Below, piece by piece: positions 15,680 through 24,511 of a DNA stretch of 26,600 bases. The notes beneath the pieces were generated by a model. The model was not told the DNA's origin, did not search any database, and saw only the letters and a program-made list of their open reading frames with translations. This DNA comes from Parvularculaceae bacterium UBA4496. Lineage in GTDB: Bacteria > Pseudomonadota > Alphaproteobacteria > Caulobacterales > Parvularculaceae. The DNA is taken from the NCBI GenBank assembly GCA_002388885.1, contig DGNI01000006.1, positions 6,732 through 33,331 of the forward strand, given 5' to 3'. The stretch's first letter is position 1; each line of letters begins with the position of its first letter. A program made the position numbers and the translations under genes.

Positions 15680-16773
15680 TGCCCCCTGCAACGCTTTTCA
15701 ATTACATTGCATCCCGGTCGCTGATCGCTCTTGGCGGGCTTTTCGGAATATTGGCCTGTCTGGTCTTACTTATCGATCTTATTGAAAACCTGCGGTTCGC
15801 CGGCAAAGCAGCCGAAGGCGGTTTCGGACTGGCGCTGAGTCTCACTTTGCTGCGAGCACCGTCACTGACACAAACACTTACCCCATTCGTATTTTTGTTT
15901 GGCTCAATCTGGATGTTTCACCAGCTAAACAAGCGTTCCGAAATCTCAGTCATGCGCTCAGCGGGATTATCCGTCTGGCGGCTGATTGGACCAGCCGCTC
16001 TCATCGCCGCCATTACCGGGTTGGTGGTCATCACGATTATCGATCCCATGTCCGCGAGTCTTCGGGCGCAGGCAGAGCTTTTAAAAAGCCGCGAGCAAGG
16101 GCTTGACCGGAACCTCGTTCAAGTATTCGGCGACGGCATTTGGTTACGCCAGCATGACAATTCAGTGAAACTGATTATCAACGCTGAAAACTTTGACGAT
16201 CAGCGAGCGGCGCTGGAAAATATTACAATCTGGCGCTTTGATAATACCCATCAATTCGAAGAGCGCATTGATGCGAAAGAAGCTTTTTTGTCGGGTCGGA
16301 CGCTGGAACTGCATGACGCCCGATTGCGTTCGCCTGCCTCTCAGCAAGAACGATACACGCCAATCTACGCGGTTGAGACATCCTTGAGCGCTGGCAATTT
16401 GCGCGAGCGGGTGGCCCCTCCTGAAACCATGTCACTTTGGCGGCTACCGGAATTCATTCTTCTCGCCGACGCGGCCGGGCTCCCGACTGTCCGATACAAC
16501 ATTCGGTTTCATGACCTTTGTTCGACCCCGTTAAAGCTCCTCGCCATGGTGCTCATTGCCGCGGCGTTCTCCATGCGCCCAAGCCGGGCTGGCGGAGGGT
16601 TCCAGCTGGCGGTTTTTTCGATCATTGCAGGTTTCCTGCTTTACATACTCGCAGAGATTTCCACAGCGCTTGGCGAATCGGGGCTAGCGCCTGTTGCCCT
16701 TGCCGCATGGACCCCCGCCCTTGTCGCGAGCCTGGTTGCCGTTACAACTCTTTTGCATCTTGAAGACGGGTAG
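15679..16773 (+). CDS. lptG: LPS export permease LptG
   Basis: A 364-residue partner of LptF. It starts MPPATLFNYIASRSLI at the ATG overlapping the lptF stop by one base; a longer open frame from 15577 lies inside lptF and was rejected. Six membrane segments are expected (about 12-35, 55-80, 95-118 and three after about 275), with the periplasmic domain between. HQLNKRSEISVMRSAGLSVW (about 80-99) is the coupling helix contacting LptB, matching the equivalent segment in LptF. The family's NIRFHDLCSTPLKLLAMVLIA segment starts the last membrane bundle. LptB and LptC are encoded outside the window. Confidence 0.95.
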   Translation: MPPATLFNYIASRSLIALGGLFGILACLVLLIDLIENLRFAGKAAEGGFGLALSLTLLRAPSLTQTLTPFVFLFGSIWMFHQLNKRSEISVMRSAGLSVWRLIGPAALIAAITGLVVITIIDPMSASLRAQAELLKSREQGLDRNLVQVFGDGIWLRQHDNSVKLIINAENFDDQRAALENITIWRFDNTHQFEERIDAKEAFLSGRTLELHDARLRSPASQQERYTPIYAVETSLSAGNLRERVAPPETMSLWRLPEFILLADAAGLPTVRYNIRFHDLCSTPLKLLAMVLIAAAFSMRPSRAGGGFQLAVFSIIAGFLLYILAEISTALGESGLAPVALAAWTPALVASLVAVTTLLHLEDG

Positions 16774-16790
16774 CCACCGGCCTCGTTCGG

Positions 16791-16818
16791 CTGGACCTCG
16801 CCTCACCCCTCATATAAC
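16791..16818 (+). promoter_or_regulatory. Weak candidate promoter upstream of lptD
   Basis: The 95-base gap between lptG and lptD contains TATAAC at 16813-16818 with CTGGAC 16 bases upstream (16791-16796). The -10 is good but the -35 is poor, so lptD may have its own promoter as well as read-through from lptFG. A GAAGGG lies about ten bases before the GTG start of lptD. Confidence 0.25.
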
Positions 16819-16868
16819 TCTAGAAAATCGCTTCCGTTCTGATTCGCGCCGCGAAGGGCCTCCATTAA

Positions 16869-19193
16869 GTGACGACCAGTAACAGCCTCATAGCGCGTCT
16901 TTTTATCACCACGGTGTTGGCGAGCGCGACTGGCGCCCTCTTGACGCCGGTTCCGGCCATGGCCGCCGCCGTGGAAGACAGCGTCGACGAACCGGACAGG
17001 GTGCTTTTCGAAGCCGACACCGTGTCGCGCGATGAGGAAGACGGCCCTATCGTCGCCGAAGGCGATGTGCGAGCCTATTTTGGCGAGCGTTATTTGCGCG
17101 CCGACAGGCTAATATACGACCCCGCGACGGATATCGTCATTGCTGAGGGCAATGTGTCCATCACGGACGCCAATCTTGAAACCGCCTTTGCTGGCCGGGT
17201 TGAACTTTCCGGAGATCTGCGTGACGGGATCGCCGAAAATTTCAGCGCGCTTCTTGAGGACAATGCGCGTCTCGCAGCCGACAGCGCCATTCGCGAACAA
17301 GGCGCCAGAACGCGGCTGAACCGCGCGGTTTATACTTCTTGCAACGTCTGCAACGCAGAAGGCGAAGGCAAGACGCCAACCTGGCGGATAAAATCGCTTC
17401 GGGTCACCCGTGATCAGGAACGCAAGGTGATGCGCTTTCACCACGCGTTTCTTGAGATCAAAGGCGTTCCAATTCTCTATGCACCTTATTTGCAGACGCC
17501 GGACCCTTCGGTTGAACGCCAGTCCGGATTTTTGCCGCCTGACATCGGCGCATCCAGCCGACTCGGATTCAACATTGAGCTGCCCTATTATCTGGCGATC
17601 TCTAGCCATCAAGACGCAACATTCTTTCCCAAATTCACGGCGGAAGAAGGCATTTTATGGCAAGCAGAGTGGAGACGGCGCGGCGCGCACGGCTATCATG
17701 TTCTGTCCGGCGGCGTTATCGATGCTCCAAATCAGAACAATGCTCCGACTGGGCCGCTGCCTGCGGAAACGACGCCAGGAGTTCGCTGGCATATGTTTGG
17801 CCGTGGGTATCGTAACTTTGGCGAACATTGGCGTGCGAGCTATGATTTCGAACGCGTATCAGACAAGGAATATCTGCGGCAATACGATGTGGAACGCCGC
17901 GGGGATCTTCGTCAGGAACTAGACAGAGGACAAACAAACCAGCTGCGGAGCAACGCGCGCATAGAGTGGCGCAAAGCCGGATCGCACTTGACCGCAGATA
18001 CCTACCTGTTCCAGGGATTACGCACTCGGCAAAACGCCGATGCAATCGCGGTGCAGGGCGTTGGGCGGATAGACGATTCCAAAACAACGCCTTATGTCCT
18101 GCCGCTTATTGATTTCAAACATAATTTTAAATCGAAGCTCGCGGGCGGCAACGCTTCGGTCAGCGCCAACATCGCATCGCTCTATCGTACGCAAGGCATC
18201 GATTCCCAACGCTTCACGACAGGAGCAGCATGGTACAGGGACATCATTACGAACAGCGGACATCGATTTAATGTTTTAGCCGAGCTACGCGGCGATATCT
18301 TTTCCTATCAAGATCTCGACCTTGGAACCGAAGTCTGTTTTGAGGCGACCGCCACATGTGCGATAGGCTTTCCCGGTTTTTCGACAACAGATAGCTCCGA
18401 CATCGTCGCGCGATTTACGCCCAGCCTGAGCTTTGAGTGGTCTTATCCGTTGATGCGCGAATTCCACGGGGCGCGCCTGTTCATTGAGCCTCGCGTACAA
18501 CTTGTCGCCAGCCCGGCAAGCCGGAATTCTAGTGACATTATCAACGAAGACTCCCAAAGCATCGAATTCGATTACGCTGGTCTGTTCGATTACAACAAGG
18601 CAACCGGCTACGACTCTTTCGAAGACGGCCAACGTATGAATGTTGGCATATCGGCGTCGGCAATTTTGCCAAATGGCATTACTCTCGAAGGTTCTATAGG
18701 CCAGCAGTTTCGCGTTCAGGAAACCAACGCGTTCGAAACGTCGTCCGGACTGGGCGAAGAGTCTTCCGACATTGTCGGTTCGTTGAACTTGCGGCTCGGC
18801 GCCAAGGCCGGCATCGAGAACCGATTTCGCATCGAGAACGAAACCGGCGACATACAAAGAGCGGAATCGATGGCGTATTTCCGCTCTCGCCGTTTTACCG
18901 CCAATCTTGCATATGTTCGGCTAAATGAAGAAAACGTCGCAAACAATCTCGTGCGGCGAGAAGAATTGAAGGCAACCGGTAGGTTGCGCGTCGCGAAGCA
19001 TTGGACTGTCGGCGGCGCATGGCGGCTTGACCTTGAAAACGACCGGACGATACGGCAGGATTTTACGATCGGCTATGAAGACGAATGCTCTACTTTTGGC
19101 ATTACATACAGACGCGACCGCACCCGGGACGCCAATCTTGAACCCGATAACGCTGTGTTGCTCAGCTTCACGCTGAAATCTCTGATTGATTGA
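16869..19193 (+). CDS. lptD: Outer-membrane LPS assembly protein LptD
   Basis: A 774-residue outer-membrane translocon that places LPS in the outer leaflet. A signal peptide occupies about 1-33; an LptA-like (OstA) beta-jellyroll follows at about 45-145 (VLFEADTVSRDEEDGPIVAEG); the barrel takes the rest. Family hallmarks are YTSCNVCNAEGEGKTPTW (155-172), GVPILYAPYLQTPDPSVERQSGFLPP, and a final strand region with YEDECSTFGITYRRDR (736-751). Cysteines are Cys158 and Cys161, Cys490 and Cys497, and Cys740, differing from the E. coli set of two N-terminal and two adjacent C-terminal cysteines. Start is a GTG at 16869 with GAAGGG about ten bases upstream. It is followed by surA, whose product folds LptD. 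Confidence 0.95.
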   Translation: MTTSNSLIARLFITTVLASATGALLTPVPAMAAAVEDSVDEPDRVLFEADTVSRDEEDGPIVAEGDVRAYFGERYLRADRLIYDPATDIVIAEGNVSITDANLETAFAGRVELSGDLRDGIAENFSALLEDNARLAADSAIREQGARTRLNRAVYTSCNVCNAEGEGKTPTWRIKSLRVTRDQERKVMRFHHAFLEIKGVPILYAPYLQTPDPSVERQSGFLPPDIGASSRLGFNIELPYYLAISSHQDATFFPKFTAEEGILWQAEWRRRGAHGYHVLSGGVIDAPNQNNAPTGPLPAETTPGVRWHMFGRGYRNFGEHWRASYDFERVSDKEYLRQYDVERRGDLRQELDRGQTNQLRSNARIEWRKAGSHLTADTYLFQGLRTRQNADAIAVQGVGRIDDSKTTPYVLPLIDFKHNFKSKLAGGNASVSANIASLYRTQGIDSQRFTTGAAWYRDIITNSGHRFNVLAELRGDIFSYQDLDLGTEVCFEATATCAIGFPGFSTTDSSDIVARFTPSLSFEWSYPLMREFHGARLFIEPRVQLVASPASRNSSDIINEDSQSIEFDYAGLFDYNKATGYDSFEDGQRMNVGISASAILPNGITLEGSIGQQFRVQETNAFETSSGLGEESSDIVGSLNLRLGAKAGIENRFRIENETGDIQRAESMAYFRSRRFTANLAYVRLNEENVANNLVRREELKATGRLRVAKHWTVGGAWRLDLENDRTIRQDFTIGYEDECSTFGITYRRDRTRDANLEPDNAVLLSFTLKSLID

Positions 19194-19262
19194 GCGCTTG
19201 CACCAGCGCTGATTCCGACTATTTTCCCCATGGGTCAAAGGCGGGCCGAACCAAAGGACCAA

Positions 19263-20585
19263 ATGATCAATATGCGATTTTCTGCTTTAAGTTCAGTATC
19301 TTGCAGCTTGTTTCTCACACTCGCCGCAGCACAGGCGCAAGCGCCGCAAGTGACCGAACGGCCTACCAGTGAGGAAGTTATCGCCCGATCCGGCGTTCCG
19401 GCGAGCGCGGTTGCCGCTGTGGTTAATGATGCCGTCGTGACCACTTACGATGTTCGTCAGCGCATGAAGCTGATGCTGATATCTTCGGGCGGTCAGATTC
19501 CTGCTGACGCGCTGCCGCAGCTACAAGCTCAGGCATTGCGCGATCTTGTTGAAGAACGCTTGAAGCTTCAGGAAGCGGCGCAATTCGAACTGGAGGTAAC
19601 GGAAAAGGAAGTGAATGAAGAGCTGTCGCTGATGGCGGCACAATCGAATATCACTCTCGATCAGCTCATAACGACTCTTGAAGGTTCGGGCATCGCCGTA
19701 AACTCCCTGAAAGAGCAAGTACGTTCTCAAATTGCGTGGCCCCAACTTGTGCAGGGACGCTACCGCGACCGCGTCAGGGTCAACGAAAATGAAATAGAAA
19801 CTACTCTGGAGCGAATGCGCGAGGATGTAGACAAGGAGCAATTCCTCGTTTCCGAAATTTGTATCCCTGTAGACAACCCATCACAGGCGCAACAATACTA
19901 TCAGGGCGGGTTGCAATTAATCGAACAGATGCGGCGTGGCGTTCCATTCACAGTAGTCGCCCAGCAGTTCTCCGCTTGTACTACGGCGGCTGTCGGCGGC
20001 GATCTCGGCTGGGTGCGCGCCGGCGAACTCCCTGTTGAACTCGATAACGCCATCCGTGAACTGCCCGTCGGCTCGGTGACCAACCCTATCCCCTCCGAAG
20101 GGGCTTTCATGATCCTGGCGATCAGGGACAAGCGGGAAGCGGTCGTGCCGGGAGAGCCAAGCTTCACCCTTGCATATGCAGGCGCCGATGCATCCATGGG
20201 CCGCAACGCAGCGCATGCAGCGCTTGAAAAGATTTCCACCGCCGAAGTCTGCTCAGGAAGGTCGCTACGGATCGACCTTGGGCAAGGCGTGGGATATAGC
20301 CTTCTGGAAAACGTAACCCTTGACCAGATTGATGAGCGGTTTCGACCGTTTGTGGAAGATTTAACCCGCGAAGACCAGAGCGCGGTTATTGAGGCCGACG
20401 GCGCCTATCATTCTGTTTATGTCTGCGACAAAGATGAAGGGCTTGGCCTTCCCTCACGTGAAGCAATCGAAAATAGGATTTACTCACGGCAGCTTGCACG
20501 GATTGGTCAACAATATCTTCGCGATGTCGAACGTGAATCCATGATAGACCTCCGTATGGAGAATCTACAGCAGCCGAACGGCTAG
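19263..20585 (+). CDS. surA: SurA-like periplasmic chaperone / parvulin-type protein
   Basis: A 440-residue periplasmic protein with signal peptide at 1-26. Domains: an N-terminal SurA_N region (about 48-175) starting ASAVAAVVNDAVVTTYDVRQRMKLM, the classic opening; one parvulin-like domain at about 193-290 (GGDLGWVRAGELP at 245-257); and a weak second parvulin-like part at about 300-391. In parvulin 1 the usual first His is Glu198 (VSEICIP) and the usual last His is Met283 (GAFMIL), so isomerase activity is unlikely; the protein should act as a chaperone for beta-barrel proteins. Four cysteines remain in the mature form (200, 239, 330, 388). Start at ATG 19263 because AAAGGA lies about five bases upstream; ATG 19272 is possible. 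The pdxA start is two bases after its stop. Confidence 0.9.
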   Translation: MINMRFSALSSVSCSLFLTLAAAQAQAPQVTERPTSEEVIARSGVPASAVAAVVNDAVVTTYDVRQRMKLMLISSGGQIPADALPQLQAQALRDLVEERLKLQEAAQFELEVTEKEVNEELSLMAAQSNITLDQLITTLEGSGIAVNSLKEQVRSQIAWPQLVQGRYRDRVRVNENEIETTLERMREDVDKEQFLVSEICIPVDNPSQAQQYYQGGLQLIEQMRRGVPFTVVAQQFSACTTAAVGGDLGWVRAGELPVELDNAIRELPVGSVTNPIPSEGAFMILAIRDKREAVVPGEPSFTLAYAGADASMGRNAAHAALEKISTAEVCSGRSLRIDLGQGVGYSLLENVTLDQIDERFRPFVEDLTREDQSAVIEADGAYHSVYVCDKDEGLGLPSREAIENRIYSRQLARIGQQYLRDVERESMIDLRMENLQQPNG

Positions 20586-20587
20586 AT

Positions 20588-21592
20588 ATGTCGACGGCGC
20601 CTCTTGCGCTGACGATGGGCGAGCCCGGCGGCGTCGGTCCGGAGATCACCTGTGCCGCCTGGTCGGCGCTTCGAAACGGACAGGTAAGTTTTTTTGTCCT
20701 TGCAGACCCTGCGCTTTTTCGCAGCGAGCGCGTCGATGTAAAAATCATTCGCTCGCCCGCTGAAGCTTCGGCGTCATTCGGCGCGGCCTTGCCTGTATTG
20801 CCGCTCAAATGCAGCGTGAATTCGACTATAGGCGTCGCAGAACCTCAGAACGCATCAGCGGTTATTGAAAGCATTGAAAAAGCTGTTTCCCTTACCCTTG
20901 CGGGAAAGGCGTCAGGCGTCGTTACAAACCCGATACAAAAATCATCTCTAATACAACACGGGTTCAAGTTTCCCGGCCACACGGAATTTCTGGCTGAGCT
21001 TACAAAAAACGCGAAAATGCCTGCGGACCGGGCGCGTGGACCTGTCATGATGATTGCCGGCCCAACGCTTAGGACCGTGCCCGTTACAATCCACCAGTCT
21101 GTAAAAGCTGCAGTATCGTTATTATCGGCCGACCTCATCATAAAAATCTGTACGGTTGCAGCTCAATCTCTGAAGCATGATTTTGGCGTTCAATCCCCGC
21201 GTCTTGCTGTTTCAGGCCTCAATCCGCATGCAGGAGAAGCTGGCGCGATAGGGACCGAAGATGCTGAAATCATAACGCCCGCGCTGAAAGCGTTACGCGA
21301 GTCAGGCATCGAGGCGCGCGGCCCCCTGCCCGCCGATACAATGTTTCACGAAGAAGCGCGCGCCCGGTACGACGCCGCGATCTGCATGCTCCATGATCAA
21401 GCGTTGATACCGGCAAAAACACTGGCCTTCCATGAAGCCGTCAACGTGACTCTTGGCCTGCCGATTATCCGGACATCGCCCGATCACGGGACGGCGCTTG
21501 ATATCGCGGGCAAAGGCGTTGCACGCGCGGACAGTCTCATCGCCGCCATCCGCCTGGCGGCGCAAATCGCCGAACGCCGCGGCGCTATATGA
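20588..21592 (+). CDS. pdxA: 4-hydroxythreonine-4-phosphate dehydrogenase
   Basis: A 334-residue PdxA, which oxidises 4-phosphohydroxy-L-threonine in the DXP-dependent pyridoxal phosphate pathway. Opening motif LALTMGEPGGVGPEI (7-20) is typical. The three metal ligands are His169 (VTIHQS), His214 (GLNPHAGE) and His269 (MLHDQALIP), each three positions later than the E. coli ligands 166, 211 and 266. The C-terminal RTSPDHGTALDIAGKG nucleotide-binding motif is intact. The ATG comes two bases after the surA stop, and the stop overlaps the rsmA start by four bases, so translation of all three is coupled. Confidence 0.97.
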   Translation: MSTAPLALTMGEPGGVGPEITCAAWSALRNGQVSFFVLADPALFRSERVDVKIIRSPAEASASFGAALPVLPLKCSVNSTIGVAEPQNASAVIESIEKAVSLTLAGKASGVVTNPIQKSSLIQHGFKFPGHTEFLAELTKNAKMPADRARGPVMMIAGPTLRTVPVTIHQSVKAAVSLLSADLIIKICTVAAQSLKHDFGVQSPRLAVSGLNPHAGEAGAIGTEDAEIITPALKALRESGIEARGPLPADTMFHEEARARYDAAICMLHDQALIPAKTLAFHEAVNVTLGLPIIRTSPDHGTALDIAGKGVARADSLIAAIRLAAQIAERRGAI

Positions 21593-22416
21593 CTTCCGAA
21601 CTGCCGCCGATTCGAGAAATCATTGAGCGATATGGTCTCGGAGCGAAGAAGTCGCTCGGCCAGCATTTCCTTCTCGATCTCAACATGACGCGCAAGATCG
21701 CGCGCACAGCCGATGTTTCCAGAGATGATACGGTCCTTGAGATCGGCCCCGGCCCCGGCGGTCTGACACGCGCCTTGCTTGAGACTGGCGCGGCGGTAAT
21801 TGCGATTGAGCGCGACAGCCGATGCATTGAAGCGTTGTCAGAGCTTGTGCTGGTCTTTGATAACCGCCTCGTCATTCACGAAGCCGATGCACTGGATGCA
21901 GATGAAATACAAATTCTTGGCGCACGGCGGCCCGTCAAAATCGTCGCCAACCTTCCTTACAATATTTCTACCGAGCTTCTCATCAAATGGCTGAAAGCCG
22001 GTGATGCTCTCTGGTCGAAGATGGCGCTGATGTTTCAAAAGGAAGTAGCCGACCGGATTCTCGCCGCGCCCGGATCAAAAACCTACGGACGTTTGTCGGT
22101 AATCGCCCAAGCAGCGTCACACCCTGTCCGGGCGTTCAACCTGCCCGCCCGCGCATTCACTCCCGCGCCGAAAGTCGATTCGACCGTGGTGATTTTCGAT
22201 CCGCCGAAAGAAAATTTCTCACAATTAGAGGCGCTGGAACGCGTCACGCAAGCTGCCTTTTCCCAGCGGCGAAAAATGGTGCGGTCGTCTTTAAAGTCCT
22301 TGCTAGGCGCCAGGCTGAACGACCGGCTTGGTGCGGCAAACATCAAAGAAACGCAGCGCGCTGAAGAAGTCACGGTGGAGCAGTTCAAAATGCTCGCCCG
22401 CGAGGTCGGCTCTTAA
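21589..22416 (+). CDS. rsmA: 16S rRNA (adenine1518/1519-N6)-dimethyltransferase RsmA (KsgA)
   Basis: A 275-residue RsmA/KsgA, which dimethylates two adjacent adenines in helix 45 of 16S rRNA late in small-subunit assembly. KKSLGQHFLLDLNM (20-33) is the family start; EIGPGPGGLTRALL (51-64) is SAM motif I; NLPYNIST (121-128) is the N6-adenine catalytic motif; FTPAPKVDSTVV and AAFSQRRKMVRSSLK mark the C-terminal rRNA-binding domain. Length is normal. The TAA at 22414-22416 sits in TTAA shared with the stop of the oppositely oriented acyl-CoA synthetase gene. Last gene of the envelope/pdxA operon. Confidence 0.97.
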   Translation: MTSELPPIREIIERYGLGAKKSLGQHFLLDLNMTRKIARTADVSRDDTVLEIGPGPGGLTRALLETGAAVIAIERDSRCIEALSELVLVFDNRLVIHEADALDADEIQILGARRPVKIVANLPYNISTELLIKWLKAGDALWSKMALMFQKEVADRILAAPGSKTYGRLSVIAQAASHPVRAFNLPARAFTPAPKVDSTVVIFDPPKENFSQLEALERVTQAAFSQRRKMVRSSLKSLLGARLNDRLGAANIKETQRAEEVTVEQFKMLAREVGS

Positions 22417-24029
22417 GCTTTCAAAACGTCGAACTCCCCGCGCACAAACGCTTCGGCTAATTTGAATTTCCTGATTTTACCCGAACCGGTAAGCGGCCAC
22501 TCATCCACATATATCCAGTAGCTCGGCGTTTTTTGCGGCGACAGACGCTCACGGATGAAGGCTTTCAACGCCGCCGCATCGGGTTTATCGCTCCCTCTCG
22601 CACGCATAAAGCAAGCAACCTGTTCGCCCCATTTTTCATCGGGGACGCCGACAACGGCGACTTCAGCGATTTCCGGATGCTCAAGTATCGCGTTTTCGAT
22701 TTCCGCAGGGAACAGGTTCTCGCCGCCGCGGATGATCATTTCCTTTACCCGGCCCGTAATTGTCACATAGCCGCGCGTATCCATGCGTCCCAGATCGCCT
22801 GTGTGCAGCCAGCCGTCATGGTCGATCGCCGACTTGGTGGCTTCAGGGTTGTCATTATACCCGGTCATGACGAGATAGCCGCGGGTGCAAATCTCTCCTT
22901 GATCACCACACGGTACGACCTTGTTTGTTTGCGGATTGCGAATGGAGACTTCTACATGCGGCAAGGGCTGTCCGATCGTTTGGGTCAGGTCTTCAAGAGA
23001 ATCATCATGCCAAGCTTGCGTAATCACAGGCGAAGATTCCGTCTGCCCGTAGACAATTTGAATGGATGAACCGAATATTTTCTCCGCCTTGCGCACAAGC
23101 TCCGGCGCAACCATGGCGCCGCCGGACATCATGCGCTCGATTGACGATACGTTTCTTCCGCTCTTTTGAACTTCGTCGATGAGCGCGACGATCATCGTCG
23201 GCACGCCTAGAACAAATCGCGGGCGATCGCGCTCAATCACCCTCACAATCATCTCAGGGTCGAACATCGGCGCCAGCAGGATCGTCGCCCCGAGCCCAAT
23301 ACCGCCGATAGCAAGGATCGCGCAGCCTGTCGTATGAAACAGCGGCATGTGGTGGACAAACGAGTCTCCGGAGCACACGCCGGCGCGAGTCATTGTGTCA
23401 ATGCCGTTCTGGACGAGACCGTGATGGTGTAGCAGCGCGCCTTTGGGAAAGCCCGTTGTTCCCGATGTGTACTGGATTTGCGTTTCGTGATGAGGCTCGA
23501 CGAATGGTAATTTTGAAACGTCGCTCTCGCCTGCAAACAGCGCGTCCTGGTCCGTCAAAAGAATACGGTGTTTGATGGCCGGAATGCCGTCGCAAACTTC
23601 GTCCGCGATTTTCTGCATCGGATTGCCTCGGAATTCAGCGACATAATAAATCGCTTCGGACCGCGACTGTTCGAGCACGAATTTCAACTCACGCGTCTGA
23701 TAAGACGGGTTCACGGTAACCAATACCAGCCCCGCCATGGCGCTTGCATATTCCAGCATGACCCATTCCGGAATATTCGGCGCCCAGACGGCGATCCGCG
23801 CACCCGGGGCATGGCGGCTGGCCAGCGCGTGCGCCAACCGGCGGCAGTTATCGTAAAACGCCCGATAGCTCCACTTGCGGCCGTACTCGCCGGCATAGGT
23901 CAATTCAATAAGAGCTGGCGCATCGGCGTAATGCTCAGCAGAACGCTTGAGCAATTCGCCCAGCGTTATCGCCTCCGGCGGCTCGCCCTGCGCGGGGAAA
24001 TGGGATTCTTTCAGTGAGACGTCATACAT
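22413..24029 (-). CDS. AMP-binding acyl-CoA synthetase (ACSF2-like)
   Basis: A 538-residue member of the ANL (acyl/aryl-CoA synthetase) superfamily, which activates a carboxylic acid with ATP and CoA. The P-loop is YTSGTTGFPKG (187-197); YGQTESSPVI is the A5-type motif; GWLHTGDLGRMDTRGYVTITGR is the A7/A8 hinge region followed by KEMIIRGGENLFPAEIE; the catalytic Lys518 is in GSGKIRKFKL. Residues MYDVSLKESHFPAQG and overall sequence recall ACSF2/FadD-type medium- or long-chain enzymes, but aromatic acid substrates cannot be excluded. It is nine bases downstream of a hotdog thioesterase gene and its stop overlaps the rsmA stop. Confidence 0.93.
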   Translation of the reverse strand: MYDVSLKESHFPAQGEPPEAITLGELLKRSAEHYADAPALIELTYAGEYGRKWSYRAFYDNCRRLAHALASRHAPGARIAVWAPNIPEWVMLEYASAMAGLVLVTVNPSYQTRELKFVLEQSRSEAIYYVAEFRGNPMQKIADEVCDGIPAIKHRILLTDQDALFAGESDVSKLPFVEPHHETQIQYTSGTTGFPKGALLHHHGLVQNGIDTMTRAGVCSGDSFVHHMPLFHTTGCAILAIGGIGLGATILLAPMFDPEMIVRVIERDRPRFVLGVPTMIVALIDEVQKSGRNVSSIERMMSGGAMVAPELVRKAEKIFGSSIQIVYGQTESSPVITQAWHDDSLEDLTQTIGQPLPHVEVSIRNPQTNKVVPCGDQGEICTRGYLVMTGYNDNPEATKSAIDHDGWLHTGDLGRMDTRGYVTITGRVKEMIIRGGENLFPAEIENAILEHPEIAEVAVVGVPDEKWGEQVACFMRARGSDKPDAAALKAFIRERLSPQKTPSYWIYVDEWPLTGSGKIRKFKLAEAFVRGEFDVLKA

Positions 24030-24038
24030 GGGCGCTGC

Positions 24039-24455
24039 TTATGCCTGTTGTGCTTTGACCAATTGCGTTTGCGTCACCACCGCTGCGAGTTTTCCATCCT
24101 CACGAAAAATATCAGTCTTCCAGACCTGTAACGTGCGGCCAAGATTTACCGGCGTCGTCACTGCTCTTGCGGTCTGGCCAACCGGAACAGCCCGCAGAAA
24201 ATTCGTCTTGCTCTCAATTGTGGTCGTCATTGAGCCCGGTGGCATGTTCATGAACGCGCCGATACCGCCCATGTTATCGGCAAACGCCATAATGGCGCCG
24301 CCATGCAAAATTTCCGGTATGGTGCAATGATCCTTCGTGACTTCCAGCTCGCCTTCAATCCGATCCTTGGCGACATGGGTCATCTTCACGCCCATCATTC
24401 GGGCGAACGGCGCATTGCTCTCATTAAACGCTTCAGCGAGGTTTTCGTCGGCCAT
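24039..24455 (-). CDS. PaaI-type hotdog thioesterase
   Basis: A 138-residue hotdog thioesterase. The signature is IPEILHGGAIMAFADNMGGIG (46-66) with His51-Gly-Gly and Asp60; TIESKTNFLRAVPVGQTARA forms the next strands. Such proteins hydrolyse acyl- or hydroxyphenylacetyl-CoA esters. It sits between a cupin gene (56 bases upstream) and the acyl-CoA synthetase gene (nine bases downstream), so it may balance CoA ester formation by that synthetase. AGGGAGC is close to the ATG. This is the third hotdog gene in the window and is not closely similar to the pair at 8510-9408. Confidence 0.9.
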   Translation of the reverse strand: MADENLAEAFNESNAPFARMMGVKMTHVAKDRIEGELEVTKDHCTIPEILHGGAIMAFADNMGGIGAFMNMPPGSMTTTIESKTNFLRAVPVGQTARAVTTPVNLGRTLQVWKTDIFREDGKLAAVVTQTQLVKAQQA

Positions 24456-24511
24456 GCTGCTCCCTGCCCCTGTTGCGGCGTTCTTAATTTGGCGTTGATA
24501 AAATTATGCCG

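Noticed and set aside
18285..18857. A 190-codon minus-strand open frame inside lptD
   Set aside because: It covers the barrel region of lptD, which is coding with typical strand patterns on the plus strand.
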